DNA of 64,000 nucleotides, taken from the NCBI GenBank assembly GCA_037074705.1, contig CM073590.1, positions 242,987,601 to 243,051,600 on the forward strand, written 5' to 3'. The DNA comes from Zhengitettix transpicula (lineage: Eukaryota; Arthropoda; Insecta; Orthoptera; Tetrigidae). Both the position numbers and the translations under genes were made by a program. Below are positions 21,769-33,626 of the stretch, in pieces; the stretch's first letter is position 1, and each line of letters starts with the position of its first letter. The notes under the pieces were generated by a model. It searched no databases, had not been told where the DNA came from, and saw nothing but the letters and a program-made list of their open reading frames with translations.

Positions 21769-22255
21769 ACAATATATAGATATATGTATGTTTGTATGTA
21801 TGTATAGAACTGTGTAGCATGTATTGTTTGACAGCCTGGAGAATGGCATAGAACTAATTTAACGCCGACATCTTTACGCCCATTTCATCATCAAGAGAAA
21901 ATACTACCCAATAAAATTATGTTTATGACTATAAATAATTTCCAGCCGTGTCGTCTGTAGTTTACTTGCATAATTTTACGTCCGTGACATTACCTGAGTC
22001 AATACCGACGACGTATAACGAAAGACCAAAGTTGAGGCTTGTTTCGAATTACAAATGTCGCCTGTTGTTTTACCGATGTAGATTTCACTCGAGGATTAAC
22101 GCAACACTTTCTCTTTTGTTTCAGCTCGAGCCCGCGACCGAATCCCTTAACCGCAGCACGAGGTGAGTTCGTTACCAGCCAGGTTAATTAACTCAGGTGT
22201 GCAATTCTCGTGGCTTTCAGATACAGGGTTCTTCAAATGAAATTTAATTTTCCTC
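21769..22255. other. Spacer, nothing recognised
   Basis: No supportable gene. Confidence 0.45.
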
Positions 22256-22256
22256 T

Positions 22257-22326
<70 letters not shown>

Positions 22327-23875
22327 CTCTCTCTCTCTCTCTATCTGTCTCCCTCTCCCGCTGTCTCTCAGCCTCTCTCTTTCTGTCTCTATGCCTCTCT
22401 CTGCCTCTATCTCCCTCTCTCTGTCTCTCTGCCTCTCTCTGGCGCTCTGCCTCTCTCTCTGCCTCTCTCTGGCTCTCTCTGGCTCTCTCTGTCGCTCTGC
22501 CTATATCTCTCTGCCTCTCTCTCTCTCTGACTCTCTCTGCCTCTCTCAGGCTCTCTCTGCCTCTCCCTGCCTCTCTCTGTATCTCTCGCTGGCTCTCTCT
22601 GTCTCTCTCGGTGTCTATCTGTCTCTCTCTGTCTCTCGTTGTCTCTGTCTCTCGGCCTCTCTCTCTCTCTTTCTGTCTTTCTGCCTCTCTCTGCCTCTCT
22701 CTGTCTCTCTCTGGCTCTCTCTCTGTCTCTCTGTCTCTCTCTGCCTCTCTCTCTCTGACTCTCTCTGCCTCTCTCAGGCTCTCTCTGCCTCTCCCTGCCT
22801 CTCTCTGTATCTCTCGCTGGCTCTCTCTGTCTCTCTCGGTGTCTATCTGTCTCTCTCTGTCTCTCGTTGTCTCTGTCTCTCGGCCTCTCTCTCTCTCTTT
22901 CTGTCTTTCTGCCTCTCTCTGCCTCTCTCTGTCTCTCTCTGGCTCTCTCTCTGTCTCTCTGCCTCTCTCTGCCTCTCTCTGCCTCTCTCTGTCTCTCTCG
23001 GTCTCTCTCTGGCTGCGCCTCTCTCTCTCTGTCTCTCTCCGTCTCTCTCTGTCTCTCTCTGTCACTCTCTGCCTCTCTCAGGCTCTCTCTGCCTCTCCCT
23101 GCCTCTCTCTGTATCTCTCGCTGGCTCTCTCTGTCTCTCTCGGTGTCTATCTGTCTCTCTCTGTCTCTCGTTGTCTCTGTCTCTCGGCCTCTCTCTCTCT
23201 CTTTCTGTCTTTCTGCCTCTCTCTGCCTCTCTCTGTCTCTCTCTGGCTCTCTCTCTGTCTCTCTGCCTCTCTCTGCCTCTCTCTGCCTCTCTCTGTCTCT
23301 CTCTGTCTCTCTCTGTCTCTCTCGGTCTCTCTCTGGCTGCGCCTCTCTCTCTCTGTCTCTCTCCGTCTCTCTCTGTCTCTCTCTGTCACTCTCTGGCTCT
23401 CTCTGTCTCTCTCGGTCTCTCTCTGGCTCCGTCTCTCTCCGTCTCTCTCTGTCTCTCTCGCTGGCTCTCTCTGCCTCTCTCTGTCTCGCTGTCTCTCTGT
23501 CTCTCTCTGCCACTCTCGCTGACTCTCTCTGTCTCGTTCTGGCTCTCTCTGGCTCTCTGTCTCTCTCGGTCTCTCTCGGTCTCTCTCTGGCTCCGTCTCT
23601 CTATGTCTCTCTCTGCCTCTCTCGCTGGCTCTCTCTGCCTCTCTCTGCCTCTCTCTGTCTCTCTGCCTCTCTCTGTCTCTCTCGGTCTCTCTGTCTCTCT
23701 CTGCCTCTCTCGCTGGCTCTCTCTGTCTCTCTCCACCACTCTCGGTGACTCTCGCTGTCTCGTTCTGGCTCTCTCGCTGTCTCTCTCTGTCTCTCTCTGC
23801 CACTCTCGCTGACTCTCTCTGTCTCGTTCTGGCTCTCTCTGGCTCTCTGCCTCTCTCTGTCTGTCTCCCCTCCCC
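22256..23875. repeat. 1.6-kb CT-rich satellite with higher-order repeats
   Basis: About 30 pure CT units open the block, which then becomes 8- and 10-nt units of the form CTCTCTGN and GCCTCTCTCT. A longer unit marked by CTCTCAGGCTCTC ... GGTGTCTATCTGTC ... TTTCTGTCTTTC recurs at 22547, 22775 and 23079. The open frames of 200-470 residues on both strands are low-complexity shadows. Confidence 0.95.
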
Positions 23876-24561
23876 TCCCCCTTTACAAGTGTGTTACTTC
23901 TCCTTAAGTAAAACGGCCGCTGTACTATTTCACCTCGTTTCCTGTGTCTCTCCGTGTGCGTGTGTGGGTGCGTTGGGTTGTTTTTCGTCTGTCCCACACT
24001 CGCTCATCCACCCCCTCAGCGAATTAGAGATTCATTCGTTCGTTAATATTTACAAACGAATCGCTAGCGCAAAGGTGTTGGGTGGGGGTGGGTGGGGTAA
24101 AAAAGAGTGTAAAACTTTTATAAAATATTCAATAGATTGCTAATTTCGTCCCTGGATGATTATGAATCCTTTATGCGGAGTTGATGTTGATGTCACGTTA
24201 TTTCGCACCTAGTGTTCACTTATTCAGAGGATTTTAATTTTATTCCTTCCTCGTCATATCTCTGCGCACTCTGCACTCGTGTGTGTTTTTTAATTTCTTT
24301 TTCTGCGCGAGTTTTTATAATAAAAATTCATATTTTAGAATTTACTCTCAGTCTTGTGAATTGTCTAACTGCAGAATTTGTTTATTTTGATGCCCGGAAC
24401 TAATTAAATGTTGCCATTTAGTATTTCAAGACGAACATTGTTTTTAATGTTCGGAAATAACTGTAACCTACTTAATATGCTAAGTAATTTTAATGATAAT
24501 CTCTTATGAGGTTTTAATTAATCACAAAAAATGTATCTTTAAATAAAAAATGAAAAAAATT
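23876..24561. other. Spacer, nothing recognised
   Basis: No gene or repeat match found. Confidence 0.45.
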
Positions 24562-24637
24562 GCTTCAGATTGAAAATAATGAATAAGGAAGATCGCCAAA
24601 TACAGACACAAAAAAAAGGGCAATACAAATACCACAC

Positions 24638-24670
24638 AACGTTTCTGGGATCCTTGTTCCCTTTCGTCAG
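24638..24670 (-). ncRNA. Hammerhead-like core
   Basis: Minus strand: CTGACGA, GGGA paired with TCCC, GAAACGTT, then GTGTGG. Confidence 0.55.
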
Positions 24671-24783
24671 ATGCGAAGAAGAGCCTAGAGCAACACAACT
24701 GCACTGGTCAGTTGACAACACTCAAAAGAGTGTTTTATAGCGCAGTGCAGTGCAGTTGTGTCGCCCTAGGCTCTTCTCAGCAT

Positions 24784-24816
24784 CTGACGAAAGGGAACAA
24801 GGATCCCAGAAACGTT
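24784..24816 (+). ncRNA. Hammerhead-like core
   Basis: CTGACGA, GGGA/TCCC stem II, GAAACGTT, followed by ATTGTGTGG, a 3-bp insertion relative to other copies. Confidence 0.55.
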
Positions 24817-24862
24817 ATTGTGTGGTATTTATATTACCTTTTTCTTCCTTATTCAGTATCTG

Positions 24863-25400
24863 TAAATAATTAGTAAAAATTACGACAATAATTTGGTATT
24901 ATTTATTGATTCCATTAGTACTTCACTGAGGAAATAGGAAAAGTCAAAGAGTTATATCACGATAGAAAAGGAAACACGTGAAGTGTAGGTCGTGAGGTAT
25001 AGCAAGTCGCGTCAGATGTGCACTAGAGGAACAGAGAGAAGACGAAGGGGAGTATTGTCGTCAGTCACCCTAGCGGAGAAGCTGGAGCTAATTCAATACC
25101 ATTCTTAAAAAAAAAATTATTATATTATTATGAATGAACAGAAGCAAAGTCTTTAACTTTTACGGATGAACTGAACTCAACACAATATATTTCCACGCAT
25201 TAATGTTTTCAGTACAGCAATTACTATATACCAATGTTGAGGTAACAAAGGTTCGTGCTAAAGCGAGCTCCGGCTCTGGGACTACTGCGCATCTTTTCTT
25301 GAGACGCGTTGCTATTTCTCTCGACCTAACTACATAACTTGAAAAGACACAACAGAGGAACTCACACACACGTACATGAATGTGAAAACAGCATGCACAT
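24863..25400. other. Spacer, nothing recognised
   Basis: No supportable feature. Confidence 0.45.
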
Positions 25401-25890
25401 TTTTTTTAGAGCAACAGGCCACATGAGGATAATCCACTTTGGGCAACTCCCTTTAATAGCATTGGAAGGGATTTGAAAGGGGGGATGAGGAAGGTAGCCA
25501 AGGGTTACTAGGGCCTCCGGGCTATATTTTAAGGATCCTACCCGGCATTCGCCCTAAAGTAATGCTAGAAAAACCTGCATCAGGTAGGTCGGGCATTGGG
25601 TACTTGTCCCACGCCCTTCCGATAGCGGGAGAAGAGTATGCTCTGGGGACGCAGCATTCCCTTCTCCGTGCCTCGACCAGTATAGGAGGCAGCTGGCCGA
25701 CTATTCAAATGGGAATAGCGGACAACTCTTGCCGTATGCCCAAGGTCTGTGACCCCGGAACATACACCTCTCAAAAGAGGCCGAGGTGCCTCGGCTTGTG
25801 GGAACCTTAGTTCAAAAACGGAGAGGAAAAGGCATCCCCAATGGTAGCCCCTTTTTATCTCTCCTACAAGGTTCTGCCTGCGAGAGAATA
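25401..25890 (-). mobile_element. Family A repeat, full length, minus
   Basis: Starts with the T-run of the inverted A-tail at 25401 and extends to the 5' block GGTTCTGCCTGCGAGAGAAT. Its 5' end faces the next copy's 5' end. Confidence 0.9.
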
Positions 25891-25944
25891 ACCCTCCATG
25901 CACATAAATCGTAAATTCACAAATGAAAAATATTGGCAAGAAAA

Positions 25945-26535
25945 GCCAGCGAGAGAATTGTCTCGCAGGTGAACCTTCCCGGAGAGCTCTGGCGGGCGCT
26001 ACCTTTGGAGATGCCTTCACATCTCTCTGGTTTTTTGAACTAAGGTTCCCGCATGCCGAGGCACCTCGGCCTGTTCTGAGAGGTGTATGTTCCGGGGTCA
26101 CAGACCTTGGTGCATACGGTAAGAGTTGTTCGCTGTTCCTATTGGAATAGTCGGCCAGCTGCCCCCTAAACTGCCAAGGGGAAAGCTGCGACCTCACAGC
26201 TAACCCCTCTCCCGCCATCGGAAGGGCGTGGGACAAGTACCCAATGCCCGACCTAACTGATGCAGGGTTTTATAGGGTTTTCGCTGCATCACTTTTAGGC
26301 GAATTCAGGGTAGGATCATTAAAATACAACCTGGAGGGGGGCTAGTTAACCCTTGGCTACCTTCTTCTACCCTTCAACATCCCCCCCTTGTAGGCGATTC
26401 TTAAACTACAGACCGGGAGCCCTGGTTAACTCTTGGCAACGTTCCTCTACCCTTCCGCATCCCCGCTTTCAAATCCCTTCCTATGCTTTTAAAGGGCTGT
26501 TGCCACCATGTGGTAGCCTGTTATCCTAAAAAAAA
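25945..26535 (+). mobile_element. Family A repeat, full length with internal duplication
   Basis: Begins GCCAGCGAGAGAATTGTCTC and ends TTATCCTAAAAAAAA. The segment TAGGCGATTCTTAAACTACA ... CTTCCGCATCCCCG repeats the preceding TAGGCGAATTC ... CAACATCCCCCC block, a tandem duplication near 26295-26465. Confidence 0.85.
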
Positions 26536-26830
26536 TCATGGTAGAAACTAAAAGTTTCTGTATTCATCAGTATTCGTCGCCTGATTTCTGGAGATTTTTC
26601 GAGTTTACTCCTCGTGCCGTTTTTTTAAAATAAACCTGACGAAAGCAACAAGGATTGCAGAAACGTTTTTTTTTTGGTATTTAATATTACCACTTAGTTT
26701 TGCCTGTATTTTTGGCTATTTAATTATCAAGTTAGTATAGTTTTAACACTGGCGTTTTAAATTTTATAATTTATTTTCTCAGTACAGTCATCAATTACAG
26801 CATCCCACTAAAAATAATTATTTTCATAAA
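26536..26830 (+). mobile_element. Family B variant linked to the family A 3' end
   Basis: About 290 bp match 48065-48370, including AAAGTTTCTGTATTCA, CTCCTCGTGC, AACCTGACGAAAGCAACAA and CAAGTTAGTATAGTTT. Both copies directly follow a family A tail. Confidence 0.8.
26636..26667 (+). ncRNA. Hammerhead-like core with GCAA/TTGC stem II
   Basis: CTGACGA, GCAA paired with TTGC, GAAACGTT. Compared with GGGA/TCCC and GGAA/TTCC copies, both strands of stem II have changed together. Confidence 0.55.
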
Positions 26831-27555
26831 TAGTTTTAAATGAATTTTTAACGTTCATTACCAGAGTTTCCCAGATGCTTTCTTTTTCTCCCCCTACTTG
26901 CTCCTGGCCACATTGTTGTGTGGAGGTCACCTCCATGTCCTCTACCCCGCCCTGTTGCAGTGAATTCTCAGGTCTTTTTCCCCGACCTTTTGGTCTCACG
27001 CGACGTCCTTTCTACTTGGAGTTTTGCTAGTAAATTTTTAAACCGCGTAATTATACCGCCATTAGTACGTAAACTATTTACCAAGTACTAGGGTCCTCCC
27101 GTCTCTCTCTCTCTCTCTCTCCCTCCATTAACGGAAGCCAAAGTGGTGAGAAAAATTTGCGAGCTCCTTATCGAATTATCTAAAGTGCTGGTTGCGTCAC
27201 TCCGAAAGCAATTAGAAGGTGATACGAGTGTGTGGGAGTTTCGCTCCAGTTAACGAAGAAAACAGGTGGCTGATGGACAGGCGAAGAAAGGTGAGGCCCA
27301 TCGTAACTGTTTCTACTCGGCTGGAATGTGCCATCATTAACCAACTCAACCCCTCGCCCATCACTTAACACTGCTCGTTGTCCGTTACATTACCGCCATC
27401 TAGATGCGGCTGTTATTCGCTTCTTTCCAGGAAAAAGGGGCTAATACTTATTTTTGACATCAATAACTTTTTATATTGGATAATTTCAACAGTACGGTAC
27501 GTGTTTTCATGTTCTCCACTAATCAGTCCTGTGACTTTATCATTTTTAATAATAG
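26831..27555. other. Spacer with a short CT run
   Basis: (CT)n at about 27097-27120. No gene. Confidence 0.45.
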
Positions 27556-27603
27556 CCCTCTTCGTCTCTACTAAAAGGTTCTGCCTGCGAGAGCTAACAG
27601 CTC
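27556..27603 (-). mobile_element. Family A 5' end fragment, minus
   Basis: Contains CGTCTCTACTAAAAGGTTC and TGCCTGCGAGAGC, matching the outer 5' end of family A. Confidence 0.55.
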
Positions 27604-27619
27604 TGCTGGAGCGCTGTTC

Positions 27620-28150
27620 TTTTTTTATAACGTGGATACAGGCTATGTACAGGGCAATCCACATGGTGGCAACTCCCCTCTTATAGCAGAGGAAAAGGAG
27701 TGAAAGGGGGGATGCGGAGGGGTAGCTCAAGGAAGCCAAGGGTTAACTATGGCCGCCGGGCTATGGTTTAAAGATCCTACTCGGCAATTCGCCTAACAGT
27801 GATGCAGGGAAAACCCTAGAAAAACCTGCATCAGGTAGATCGAGTATTTGGTACTTGTCCCACGCCCTTCCGATAGCGCGAGAGGAGTTTGCTGTGGGGT
27901 CGCAGTTTTCCTCTCTCGATGCTTTGACCAGTTTAGGAAGCAGTTGGCCGAATATTCCAATAGGAACAGAGGACAACTCTTACCCTATGTCCCAAGGGCT
28001 GCGACCCCGGAACATACACCTCTCACAACAGGCTCGGCATGTGGGAACCTTAGTTCTAAAAAACCAGAGAGAGGAGAAGGCATCCCCAAAGGTAGCCACC
28101 CCCAGAGCCCTCTGGGAAGGTTCACCTGCGAGAGATTTCTCTCGCAGGCT
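27620..28150 (-). mobile_element. Family A repeat, full length, minus
   Basis: From the decayed T-run and AGGGCAATCCACATGGTGGC to the 5' hairpin CCTGCGAGAGATTTCTCTCG at 28125-28145. Confidence 0.9.
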
Positions 28151-28183
28151 TCCATGACTGGAGCGCTGCGGTGTGTGTGTCGG

Positions 28184-28722
28184 TCTTTTTTTTTAGGGCA
28201 ACAGGCTACATGAGGGTAATCCACATGGTGGCAACTCCCCTTCAATAGCATAGGAAAGGATTTGAAAGGGGGGATGCGGAAGGATAGAAGAAGGCAGTCA
28301 AGGGTTAACTACGGCCCCCGGGCTATAGCTTAAGGATCCAACCCGGCATTCACCTAAAAGTAATTTAGGGAAAACCCTAGAGAAACCTGCATCAGGTAGG
28401 TCGAGCGTTTGGGTACTTGTCCCACGCCCTTCCCTGGATGGCGGGAGAGGAGTTTGCTGTGGGGACGCAGCATCCCCTTCTCCGTACCTCGACCAGTTTT
28501 GGAGGCAGCTGGCCGACTGCTCCAATGGGAACAGAGAACAACTCTTACCGTATGCTCCGAGGTCAGTGACCCCGGAACATACACCTCTCAAAACAGGCCG
28601 AGGCGCGTCGGCTTGTGGGGGAACCTTAGTTCAAAAACAGAGAGAGGATGAGGCATCCCCAAAGGTAGCCCCTTCCTGTCTCTCCTACATGGTTCTGCCT
28701 GCGAGAGAACATCCCTCGCAGG
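28184..28722 (-). mobile_element. Family A repeat, full length, minus
   Basis: T-run at about 28186, AGGGCAACAGGCTACATGAG, through CTGCCTGCGAGAGAACATCC. Same direction as the preceding copy, about 35 bp away. Confidence 0.9.
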
Positions 28723-28830
28723 TACTGGCTGCCGGTGTGTCGTTCTTATGCCTCTTACGTTTTTAATCACCAGACGAAAGCAACAAGCATTGGTATTTAT
28801 TTAGCACCTTTATTTTCTGTTCGTTTGCTA
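28723..28830 (+). mobile_element. Family B variant fragment
   Basis: GTGTGTCGTTCTTATGCC, CAGACGAAAGCAACAAGCA and GGTATTTATTTAGCACC match the fragment at 9105. The GAAAC segment is deleted, so the hammerhead core is incomplete. Confidence 0.5.
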
Positions 28831-29574
28831 TTATTATTTATCTAAGTTTCTTTATCGAATTATTTATCCCTTCGTTTCTCGAGAAATAATTGACTTTTTC
28901 TATCTCGCGTGACATTTTTCTTGCCACCTTCCTACCGTATATTTGGAATTCTCAGTAAATGGAACGAAGCGGCTCCAGGAAAATAATCCGGAAAAGCTAA
29001 TTTTTCATAATTAAGGAAACCTATTTTAGCGCTATTCTCATACAAAAATTTAATCCATTCTTTTTAAAACCATTTCGACTGACTTTTTATAATTAGACTT
29101 CAGTTCTAGTTAAATTTTACTTAAATGGCATGGCCGAGCTCAATGGTAATTTTTTTGGTGTGTGTGGATAAAAAGGGGGAAGTAGTAGGATTAAAGATAT
29201 TCGTCGCAGGGATTGCCAGGGATTGTTACCGTTCGGGAAACCAATGAGAGAGATTTTAAAAGTATGCATACGTCATCACTGACCCCCAGATATTATGTAT
29301 TCATGTTTTATAAACACTCACTGAGAATATCTTTGACTATCTTATCCTACGGCTTACATTACTAACAGTTAATTTTTTAAAATTATTTCTATTTAAGAGT
29401 GTAGTTTCTGGTTCACCTTATGCTATCATTCTTCTACCCTCTCTCTTCGTACATCCTTACTGTTATCTGATTTGTAAAAAAATGGGTGATAAATGACCCT
29501 GTCAGTCGTATTTCTCAAACGTTAATTAGTAGACAACAACGTTTGTTGTTTTCTACACGCTATCACCTGAAAAG
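28831..29574. other. AT-rich spacer, nothing recognised
   Basis: No supportable feature. Confidence 0.45.
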
Positions 29575-29790
29575 AATGACCCTTTTATCATTAAATACAT
29601 TAATAAAGTCATTTGCACCGGTCACATCAGTTAGAAAATTTGATACCAACCTCCCGAAACAATAACATTGGTTATTAAGATTTTCTGTATACAGTCTTTA
29701 ATTATATTTAATAAGGTTGATGTACAGATCTTTGTTTTTTAATGTTACATTTTAAATCAAACACATATATAAACAACAAGTGGCCGCCAT
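29575..29790 (+). repeat. Family J repeat, dispersed copy
   Basis: CCTTTTATCATTAAATACAT, CAGTTAGAAAATTTGATACC and TTTAATAAGGTTGAT match the tandem copies at 31070-31490. Confidence 0.75.
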
Positions 29791-30504
29791 ATTTAAAGCA
29801 AATTGGAAAAATTCGGCCGCCATGTTTGATAAGGGCTGGTGGGTGTTCCCCTGTCTTCTGCTAGCCTTTACTATGCCCTCAAACTAAATCTCTACAAACA
29901 ACATATATTGTTTAAGGTTTAAGTAATTATAACACATTGAGGGCATTGACCTTTAAATAATATCAGTTTTGTTTACAATTGCCTAATATTGCGTCCTCTT
30001 TCAACCATTGCTTTTTCTTTACACATATGACGAATTAATGTCTTAGTAAAACCTTTATTAATATTGAGTAGTGAGTTTCCACACCAAATTCGGCCGAATT
30101 ATGTCCCAACATCCGGAATACCTGCACACACACAATTGTAATAGCTGATTCTTCTTTCCTACGTGTGTTTCATTATTCCTCAATACTTTGCCAGCAACGT
30201 CTTTAGACGGGTTGATTAACTTGTCTTTAAAGTCTTTTATTTTAACCTTTGAGAGCGAGGATCAAGGAGAACCTCTAAACAACCTAAACACACATGCATC
30301 TGTCTTCAGAATGAGAAGATGGTATTTATTACCCATCGTTTTGTTAGCTCCTTGTTTCTCAAAGGAAATCTATATAAAAAAAAGGGAGGGACTAGATTAC
30401 TTGCAGGACAGAGAAATACTCTAATAAAAATAAATCTGACTCTCATTATAGATGATCATGAAGAATAAGTTAAGTTAGAAATGAAAAAAGCTGATACGTC
30501 GGAA
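29791..30504. other. Spacer, nothing recognised
   Basis: The 78-residue frame at 30188-30424 has no recognised domain. Confidence 0.45.
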
Positions 30505-30705
30505 AAATAATAAGGAAGGTCGCCAAATATAGACAAAATAGTCCAGAGCGACACAACAGCATCTCCAAAGCTTGGTCAAATGACGAGTGCAGTTGTGTCG
30601 CTCTAGGCTCTTCTTAGCACCTGAAGAAACGTTGTGTGGTATTTATGTTATCACTTATTTTGTCTGCATTTGACCGTCTTTCTTCTTATTATTATTATGC
30701 TGATA
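30505..30705. mobile_element. Family B fold-back, core with deleted stem II
   Basis: Arms carry GCCAAATATAGAC / GTCTGCATTTG and GAGCGACACAAC / GTTGTGTCGCTC. The core at 30621 reads CTGAAGAAACGTTGTGTGG: stem II is missing, so the motif cannot fold as a hammerhead. Confidence 0.75.
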
Positions 30706-30924
30706 CCTAAAATACGATACTTCAACTACGGTTATCACAACTGCAGGCTGAACACACGCTGGGCATGATTAATATTAAGAAAACAATATGTCGTTGGCAT
30801 AAACACAACTAAGGATTTCGGTGAAGTAGACCTACTAAAAAAATGGCGGTCAGTGTGTTGTTTGTTGCTGCCACCCAGAGCGCTGTAACGCTGATATAAA
30901 CCACTCTATTATGTTTATATCTCT

Positions 30925-31640
30925 CTTTATTTTAAATAATAAGTCTTAAAACATCGAAAATAAATCTTGAAAATATTCTACGATATTCAAAGATTAAAAT
31001 ATCGTTTCACATTAGGTTCCAGAAGAAATGTATTTCGATCCATATAATTTTATTATTTTACCAAAATGGTGGCCTTTTATCATTAAATACATTTACTAAT
31101 CATTTGTACCCGGTCATATCAGTTAGAAAATTTGATACCAACCTCCCAAAAATTAACCTTGATTATTAAGATTTTCTATAAACAGTCTTTAATTATATTT
31201 AATAAGGTTGATATACAGATCTTTGATTTTTTTAATGTTATATTTGAAATAATAAGTGTTAAAACGTCGAAAATAAATGTTGAAAATATACTACGATTCA
31301 AATATTAAAATATCTTTTCACAGTAGACAGCAGAAGAAATGTATTTCGATCCACATAATGTAATTATTTTATCAAAATGGTGGCTCCTCCCAAAAATTAA
31401 CCTTGATTATTAAGATTTTCTATATACAGTCTTTAATTATATTTAATAAGGTTGATATACAGATCTTTGATTTTTTTAATGTTATATTTGAAATAATAAG
31501 TGTTAAAACGTCGAAAATAAATGTTGAAAATATATTACGATTCAAATATTAAAATATCGTTTCACAGTAGACTGCAGAAGAAATGTATTTCGATCCATAT
31601 AACGTAATTATTTTATCAAAATGGTGGCGCGAGCAAAGAG
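30925..31640 (+). repeat. Family J tandem repeat, about 244-bp period
   Basis: CCTCCCAAAAATTAACCTTG occurs at 31142 and 31386 (244 bp). The block ATAATAAGT(G/C)TTAAAAC...CAAAATGGTGGC occurs three times, starting near 30940, 31250 and 31494. Confidence 0.85.
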
Positions 31641-31949
31641 CTTGAACTGTCCAGATAATTGTAGGATATCGCTGACTTGGCTCGAGATAGTGTTGGTAAA
31701 GTTTTAAGTGTTTACATAACAGTGCAAATGAATGTCGTTATCTTAGATTTGAGACTAAATAGGAAGAAGTGCCGCATGGAAACTTTCCTGCATTAACGTG
31801 CCATCTTCCATCTTCTTCCAAGGTAAACATATATATTTTTATATTAACGGCGGTTGAAATTGAGGCGGAAACAATGAAGCCATGTTCCGTACATCAGTAT
31901 TGTTACGTTATAAGTGTTTGCATTACACGTGTTTTGCAGTTTTGTTAAC

Positions 31950-32125
31950 TCAATCACGATAACAGGAATTGATTCCCCAGGACATATTTACTAAGTGCGT
32001 TCGTCCATTGTGAAGTTGAACGATAATATTTCCGTTATTCTTGACCACGGCCATTGTCAAATCATTTGCGTCTGTAGTTTGCTCACTAATATAATTATTG
32101 CTACAATTCTCGTAACAGTAACAAG
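31950..32125 (-). other. Weak candidate terminal exon
   Basis: On the minus strand a splice-acceptor-like TTTTATTATTCTCAG precedes 58 codons ending in TGA at 31950. The peptide is non-repetitive and protein-like, for example NNGNIIVQLHNGRTHLVN and WGINSCYRD, with four Cys. It lies outside every repeat family found here. No start or other exon can be shown and I do not recognise a domain, so it may be chance. Confidence 0.15.
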
Positions 32126-32836
32126 CTGAGAATAATAAAATCAACTCCCAATAAATGCTGCACTGTTTTATAACATTTATATTAATCAAACCGGAACAAT
32201 AATATCAACACAATGCATGTAAAAAAAACTTCCAACATTTTTATGTGACTGTGAATGGAAAACTTGCACAATAGTGATTATAAATTGCAGAATAGTTGCT
32301 GGAATATCCGTCATGATTATTTATTGCATTTTTATCGCCTAGCATGTTCATTAGTCAAGCAGAAAATTAATTATTTATTATCCCTGTACATAATTGAAGA
32401 TTAATATGAATATTATCAATAAACAAACGCCCATGAATCAGAAAATTGTTTATTAAGAAAAACATTTAAATATACTGACTTTTATCGTCACTTTTAAGGA
32501 CTTCTTCAGGTTTATGTATAAAAAATGTAAAAAAATATTAAAAATTCATGCAACAAGCAAGGCAGCAAAACCTTGCCTCTAATTTTTTTTTTTTACATGA
32601 TTAATGCATAAGTTGTTAAACCTGATGAGTTCCTGTAATTAAAAATAATGGACGAACCGTCAATATATTTAATTTTTATTTTTAATAAATAATTGTCTGG
32701 CGTATTTATTGATATTATTATAAATGTCTGTTATTTTGTTCATCATGATTTAAATGAATATTGGTGGATTAAGAAACTATGAGTTTGACATTTAATATTT
32801 ATTTTTCTTCAAATAACAGTTTATTGGTGCTGATAA

Positions 32837-32839
<3 letters not shown>

Positions 32840-32882
<43 letters not shown>
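32840..32882. repeat. TA microsatellite
   Basis: About 21 TA units. Confidence 0.95.
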
Positions 32883-32886
<4 letters not shown>

Positions 32887-33626
32887 AACACTACATTGCT
32901 AATTATTTGAACTGTTTTAATCATAAACTTGCTGTGATTTACTCAAGTGGATATTTGGTTAGAGGTAAAATGATGCGCAGTCGCCCAGTGCGCAGTGACG
33001 TCATACGAAACTCTGACTTGCTGTGACGTTGGTAGTAAGCAACTTGTACTGCCCGTATCTCCCGAAGAAATAATGGATTATGATTAATTTAATCATTAGA
33101 AAAACCATTAAAGGGATTCGATGCACGGGAAATTGAAAGTCAAATAACTTTTTCCATTCCACTCATAATTTTTTCTTTACATTTTAATTTTGTTGGTACT
33201 TCAACCATCCCGACATTCTGCTCCTATAATCACTAACGGTGGACCTCCTTTCGTGATTAAAAATATAATAAATAAGCCGGCCAATATGTCAGAAAAATTT
33301 TAATTATTTATTTTTGAAAATAAACTTTGTTTAGATGAATTGCATAAGTAGGAATATAATTAATGTCCACGTTATTTCAATAAATTTTAAAATTGTGGCG
33401 AGACATTTCTAAAAAGCGTGTAAATTTTTATTATTTATTATAATTCCAAAAAAAGAAGAAAATATAGGCGGAATTCTGATCCGCAGTCTAGTCGCAATGT
33501 TTTTTTTATTTCGGTTGCTGATTTACAATCTTCTTTTAACACTTAGAGTAATAAGTTAATGGTTTAATTATTAAAGCTATTTGTCTTGAGTAGGGCACCG
33601 TCCAGTGGCGGGTCTCCTGGATTTAT

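Larger units (their letters stand above)
24562..24862. mobile_element. Family B fold-back, short form with two intact cores
   Basis: Left arm (minus) and right arm (plus) meet near 24725 at CACTC / GAGTG. Both arms carry GTTGTGTCG(C)CCTAGGCTC-type blocks and a hammerhead-like core, and end in AATAAGGAAGA / CTTCCTTATT. Confidence 0.8.
31641..33626. other. AT-rich spacer with a possible exon and a TA microsatellite
   Basis: Apart from the weak exon candidate at 31950-32125 and the TA run at 32840, no gene or family match is seen. An RNA-motif decay lies near 32490-32515 (CTGAAGAAGTCC on the minus strand, GAAA lost). Confidence 0.4.

Noticed and set aside
22323..23997. Open frames of 200-473 residues on both strands
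   Set aside because: They are Ser/Leu/Cys or Arg/Glu/Gln strings read from a CT satellite; stops are absent only because of composition.
25580..26236. 218-residue minus frame and many frames like MSHALPIAGEEFAVG
   Set aside because: Recurrent translations of family A in different frames; each copy has different stops and no frame is kept across copies.
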